From positions 6,241,164 through 6,305,163 of the forward strand of contig NZ_CP037452.1 of NCBI RefSeq assembly GCF_007754425.1: a stretch of 64,000 bases of DNA, given 5' to 3'. The position numbers and the translations under genes are program-made. Shown one piece after another: positions 60,795-64,000 of the stretch (position 1 is its first letter; each line of letters opens with the position of its first letter). The notes beneath the pieces were generated by a model. It saw only the letters and a program-made list of their open reading frames with translations, was not told the origin of the DNA and made no database searches. This DNA is from Gimesia fumaroli. Its GTDB lineage: Bacteria > Planctomycetota > Planctomycetia > Planctomycetales > Planctomycetaceae.

Positions 60795-61258
60795 TGACAC
60801 TGGATCAGAATTCAACAACACAAAATACGACCGAGAACATGATGAGCATTGAAGAGCTGATAGAGGAGTTTGAGTTTCTGAACGATTGGGAAGAACGTTG
60901 TGACTTTCTGATCGATCTGGGATTTGAATTACCGCCGATGCCCGAGTCTGACAAGACAGAAGTAAACCGTGTGCACGGTTGTCAGAGTATGGTCTGGCTG
61001 ACAACCGAATTGAAGCAGGTTGACGATCAGAGGGTTCTGGAGATCCATGCGGACAGCGATGCCTTAATTGTAAAGGGATTAATCGCGGTACTGCTTGCCA
61101 TTTATAATAATAAAACTCCGGAAGAAGTTCTGACGATTGATGTCAAACAATATTTTTCTCAATTACAGCTGGATAAGTATCTCAGTTCGCAGAGAAAGAA
61201 TGGATTGTTCGGGATGGTCGAGCGCGTTCAGCAGGAAGCAAAATTACTAGCCGGGTAA
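60794..61258 (+). CDS. sufE: SufE-like sulfur acceptor
   Basis: 154 aa. Accepts persulfide from a SufS-type desulfurase. The active Cys is in RVHGCQSMVWL (about residue 59), and the helix-strand pattern (LNDWEERCDFLIDLGFELPPM) matches SufE. Coupled to apbC by overlapping stop and start codons; sufS itself is 8 kb left on the other strand. ATG 60794. Convergent with the next gene, with 12 bp between. Confidence 0.9.
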   Translation: MTLDQNSTTQNTTENMMSIEELIEEFEFLNDWEERCDFLIDLGFELPPMPESDKTEVNRVHGCQSMVWLTTELKQVDDQRVLEIHADSDALIVKGLIAVLLAIYNNKTPEEVLTIDVKQYFSQLQLDKYLSSQRKNGLFGMVERVQQEAKLLAG

Positions 61259-61270
61259 AAATAAACGGCC

Positions 61271-62635
61271 TCACTGACTTTTCGCAGGTAGTTTCAGTTT
61301 TTCAAACCGAAACTGCATGGGGGCAGAAGTAATCAGCGTCGGAGCCAGATAGGTAAATTGAAAGTCCGTCTGTGTTCGAGGCAGGTCGGTGAACCGGTAG
61401 AGGACGCCAATCTTTCCGGCACTCTCAAGCGTTGTTTGTGATGAGCCGTTCAACCAGTATTGCTTGCCTTGCGGTGTCTGGAGATAGGCCCGGTTATGAT
61501 AGATCCAGGTGCGGTGCGATTCGAATGCAGGGCCGCCGTAGTCATAGCTCAAAGCAATTCGAACATTCATATTTTGTACGGAAGCAAGTTTGACGGACTC
61601 TGCTTCCACTAACTCAACAGATACATTGCCGCGCCGCCTGATCGCACCTTGCGTGCGTGAGAGATCATCAAAGGTAATGGGTAGAGTCTCAGCGGCCAAT
61701 TCCATTTTCAGGTCTCCCTGAATCTGGACGAATTCAGGGCGCTGCCTGCTATCCATAATCCATTGCATGGTGAATTTCAAATTCTTGCCTCCTTCCCCCA
61801 GTGGAAGTTCATATTTCGCATCGGGATTAAACGGAGGCAGGGTCAGGCTTTGATCTGATTTAGCCTGGATTTCGCGGGAAGAATAACTCAGGAAGAGTGG
61901 CCTTAAACGGGGTTCCACCTGAATTTGAAACGTGACTCGCAGTAACTCACTATCTGTAGTTCCCAGAAGCGCGCGTTTTTCTATCGTTACGACCTCAATT
62001 CGAAATGGCCCGTCATAGTAGATCTGGCTTTCGAGTTTTGACTGGATTGGGCGTTTCTGAGTAATCTTCTGAAGTTGCAGATGCCCGTTACTTCCATTGA
62101 TTTGATATGCTAGCGGCAAAGTTCGAGTTAAGTCGTCAATCGCCTGCCAGAAGGATGTCTTTTTAAAATGGATCTGTATTTTCTTGTTTAAAACTTCGTC
62201 GGATAACTGGCTGGAATCAAGTTGATTGCCGGTCTGTTCAGAAATGGCATTCAGAATTTGCTTGAGAGTGTGTTTGCCTGTCAGGGTAATCGTAGACGCT
62301 TTGAGCGAATCTCTCGCGGCCTGTTGCTCAATTTTCAGACGAATCCGTTTCAGAGCTTCCCGGGCAGAAATGCTGGGAACGAGTTCCGGTGGAGGAAGTA
62401 GCGATAATACCGGTTTTCCCAATGCGGCTAACTGGATCTCTGCCTGTTGTCGAACGAGCCGCTGGTTGGAATCCAGTTTTTCAATAAGTTGCGCGATCTG
62501 CTGTTTCAGCTGTTCCTGTTCGGACTCTTTTTGTTCGAGCAGAGTGGAATTAGCACTCACTTTTTTGAATGTACAGAGCAGGCAGAGTACAGCAACTCCT
62601 GTCAGTAACCAGATACGTAACACGGTAATTCTCAA
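61271..62635 (-). CDS. Exported protein of unknown function
   Basis: 454 aa. N-terminal membrane anchor or signal (about 7-24) followed by a coiled coil (about 30-65, QKESEQEQLKQQIAQLIEKL). A region about 115-180 (KQILNAISEQTGNQLD, KTSFWQAIDDLTRTL) resembles secretin/TonB-short N-domains; the rest is beta-rich. No catalytic motif. The start is uncertain: TTG 62635, or GTG 62623. Confidence 0.6.
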   Translation of the reverse strand: MRITVLRIWLLTGVAVLCLLCTFKKVSANSTLLEQKESEQEQLKQQIAQLIEKLDSNQRLVRQQAEIQLAALGKPVLSLLPPPELVPSISAREALKRIRLKIEQQAARDSLKASTITLTGKHTLKQILNAISEQTGNQLDSSQLSDEVLNKKIQIHFKKTSFWQAIDDLTRTLPLAYQINGSNGHLQLQKITQKRPIQSKLESQIYYDGPFRIEVVTIEKRALLGTTDSELLRVTFQIQVEPRLRPLFLSYSSREIQAKSDQSLTLPPFNPDAKYELPLGEGGKNLKFTMQWIMDSRQRPEFVQIQGDLKMELAAETLPITFDDLSRTQGAIRRRGNVSVELVEAESVKLASVQNMNVRIALSYDYGGPAFESHRTWIYHNRAYLQTPQGKQYWLNGSSQTTLESAGKIGVLYRFTDLPRTQTDFQFTYLAPTLITSAPMQFRFEKLKLPAKSQ

Positions 62636-62906
62636 TCTTGATTAAATGATACGATGGCAGCTTCCAGCCATGATCTCGGCTACCATTTATTGTAACCGGT
62701 TTGAGCGCGGGAAACACCGGGAGAATCCAGGAATACAATTGTTGTGATGCTTATAACCGCTACGTTCCCTTTGATTCCTGCCGCTTAAATCACTGATTTG
62801 TGATCGATACTGATTTCTGGAACCGGCCCCCGGATTGGGGCTTACACTATAGATAGAGAGAATATTAACTGAAACAGAACCTGCAACCTGATTAGAAACT
62901 GATGTA

Positions 62907-64000
62907 ATGTTATCCTGTTTTCGTACTATTCTGGCCGGAGTTCTCGTAGCCGGTCTCTGTTTGATAACGGAGACATCGGCAACAGCCAAGCATCCTTCCC
63001 TGATTGAGATGAAAACCAGAAATGAGGTTTTTGTCGGCAAATCGATTGCGCACAACGACGATATCAGCTGGATGATGGATCAGACTGGTAGACTATCAGA
63101 AGTGCCGCTGAAAAAAGTGACAGCTTATCGGCGAGTCGCATCCGAATTTCAACGCCTGCCGATCAGCAAAATGAAGCAACAATTGCAGGAAGAGTTCGGC
63201 CCGTTATTTGAAGTGATCTCGACCAGGCATTATCTGATTTGTGCGCCGCGCGGAAAGGCGAAAGCCTATGGGGGCGTTTTTGAAGATCTGTACGATTCAT
63301 TCTCGCATTATTTTTCCTTACGAGGCTATCAGGTTAAGGCTCCGGAATTTTTGATGGTTACCATTATATTTCCGGACCGTGATCAATTTTTCGCATACTG
63401 TAAAAAAGATGGCGTGCGTGCCGGAGATGGACTGCTGGGATACTATCACCCGCATACGAATCGAACTGCTTTGTTCGATCAACGTACGGCGACGTCTTCA
63501 GTTGATCAGGATCAAGCCCATAATGAACTCGCATTTTCGCGTGTCTCAAGCACTGGTAAAAATCTGACCGAAGCATTACGAGATACGATGATCCATGAGG
63601 CGACACACCAGGTTGCTTTCAATACCGGTTTACATTCGCGAATTGGAGAGAATCCTCGCTGGGTTGTAGAAGGTCTGGCAACAACGTTTGAGTCGGATGA
63701 GTTGCGTGCCCATACCGGGGGACGTGCCAGGTCCGTCTCGCGAATCAATCGAACGCGACTTTTGTGGTTTCATCATTATGCACAGAAACGTCGTGGAAAA
63801 GAGTCGCTACAGGCATTTATTCGGGACGACCGACAGTTCCATTCTGCGACTTTAGACGCGTATGCCGAGGCGTGGGCGCTGACGTTTTTTCTGGTAGAAA
63901 CACAACCGGCACGTTATGCCCGTTATCTGAAAAAGATTTCCGCCCGCGATCCGCTTAAAGAATACTCGGCGGATGCGCGAGAGCAGGATTTTAAAGATGC
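62907..64000 (+). CDS. DUF1570-type secreted peptidase-like protein (cut by the right edge)
   Basis: 364 codons are visible, no stop. ATG 62907 opens a signal peptide (FRTILAGVLVAGLCLIT), then a DUF1570 protein: RHYLICAPRGKAKAYGG and the zinc motif MIHEATHQVAFN, followed by WVVEGLATTFE with the third ligand Glu, as in gluzincins. It is a second exported peptidase beside the one at 49493. The 3' end lies outside the window. Confidence 0.8.
   Translation, partial: MLSCFRTILAGVLVAGLCLITETSATAKHPSLIEMKTRNEVFVGKSIAHNDDISWMMDQTGRLSEVPLKKVTAYRRVASEFQRLPISKMKQQLQEEFGPLFEVISTRHYLICAPRGKAKAYGGVFEDLYDSFSHYFSLRGYQVKAPEFLMVTIIFPDRDQFFAYCKKDGVRAGDGLLGYYHPHTNRTALFDQRTATSSVDQDQAHNELAFSRVSSTGKNLTEALRDTMIHEATHQVAFNTGLHSRIGENPRWVVEGLATTFESDELRAHTGGRARSVSRINRTRLLWFHHYAQKRRGKESLQAFIRDDRQFHSATLDAYAEAWALTFFLVETQPARYARYLKKISARDPLKEYSADAREQDFKD

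Noticed and set aside
1-64000. tRNA, rRNA, CRISPR array, integrase or transposase genes
   Set aside because: I looked for TPsiC-type ends, regular spaced repeats and DDE or tyrosine-recombinase motifs and saw none.

Overview
The window looks like a chromosomal segment of a planctomycete, most likely a Gimesia-like member of the Planctomycetaceae (inferred from gene content, not from a marker gene). It has intermediate GC, many secreted proteins of unknown function, Tat-exported Gfo/Idh/MocA oxidoreductases, a formaldehyde-activating-enzyme homologue, a Kdo synthase (so an LPS outer membrane), DUF1570-type peptidases, and low-complexity Pro/Tyr, Cys or Asn-rich exported proteins. I found no rRNA, tRNA, CRISPR array, phage or insertion sequence. 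About 56 genes are supported, two of them cut by the window edges.

Layout. 0-4 kb: formate-tetrahydrofolate ligase (5' part only), D-mannonate dehydratase, a small secreted protein and a Tat-exported oxidoreductase. 4-12 kb: a PAS-GAF-receiver protein, a diacylglycerol-kinase-type lipid kinase, kdsA, a lipoprotein with a dead transglutaminase-like core, and an SBF-type transporter. 12-16 kb: XRE-cupin regulator divergent from tdh-kbl (threonine to glycine plus acetyl-CoA), then an ExbB/ExbD-like two-gene proton-channel module. 17-20.7 kb: ApgM-type phosphoglycerate mutase, a glycosyltransferase and a glutamine amidotransferase. 21-24.5 kb: a candidate small RNA or attenuator and a sulfur module (DUF442 sulfurtransferase/phosphatase, CstB-like persulfide dioxygenase-rhodanese, methyltransferase), with a secreted DUF442 paralogue on the other side. 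26-28.6 kb: Tat-exported MBL-fold hydrolase followed by a COG0523 GTPase metallochaperone. 28.9-31.4 kb: VOC protein, a heme-oxygenase-fold DUF3050 protein and a nitrilase. 31.4-38.6 kb: MscS channel, methyltransferase, GNAT, a second Tat oxidoreductase, a possible frameshifted membrane protein and a glycine-zipper protein. 38.9-47.3 kb: Fae-like protein, CocE/NonD hydrolase, cytochrome c'-like protein, DUF4396 protein, acetylxylan esterase and small unknowns, interleaved with dispersed repeats. 47.4-51.5 kb: two secreted metallopeptidase-like proteins and a cold-shock protein. 51.8-61.3 kb: Fe-S biogenesis genes (sufS, apbC-sufE) mixed with unknown exported proteins. 61.3-64 kb: an exported protein and a truncated DUF1570-type peptidase.

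Three families of short dispersed intergenic repeats run through 29-52 kb: a roughly 76-79 bp imperfect palindrome (family A), a roughly 25 bp hairpin (family B) and a CTACCACGAAA-type repeat (family C). They are the most striking non-genic structure here.

The best candidates for undescribed biology are (1) the DUF3050 heme-oxygenase-like oxidase next to a nitrilase, (2) the ExbB/ExbD-like pair with an unrecognised C-terminal domain, (3) the promoter plus terminator with no gene between them at 21.07-21.23 kb, and (4) the strand-asymmetric palindromic repeat family. All functions are read from sequence motifs only; no database search was run.
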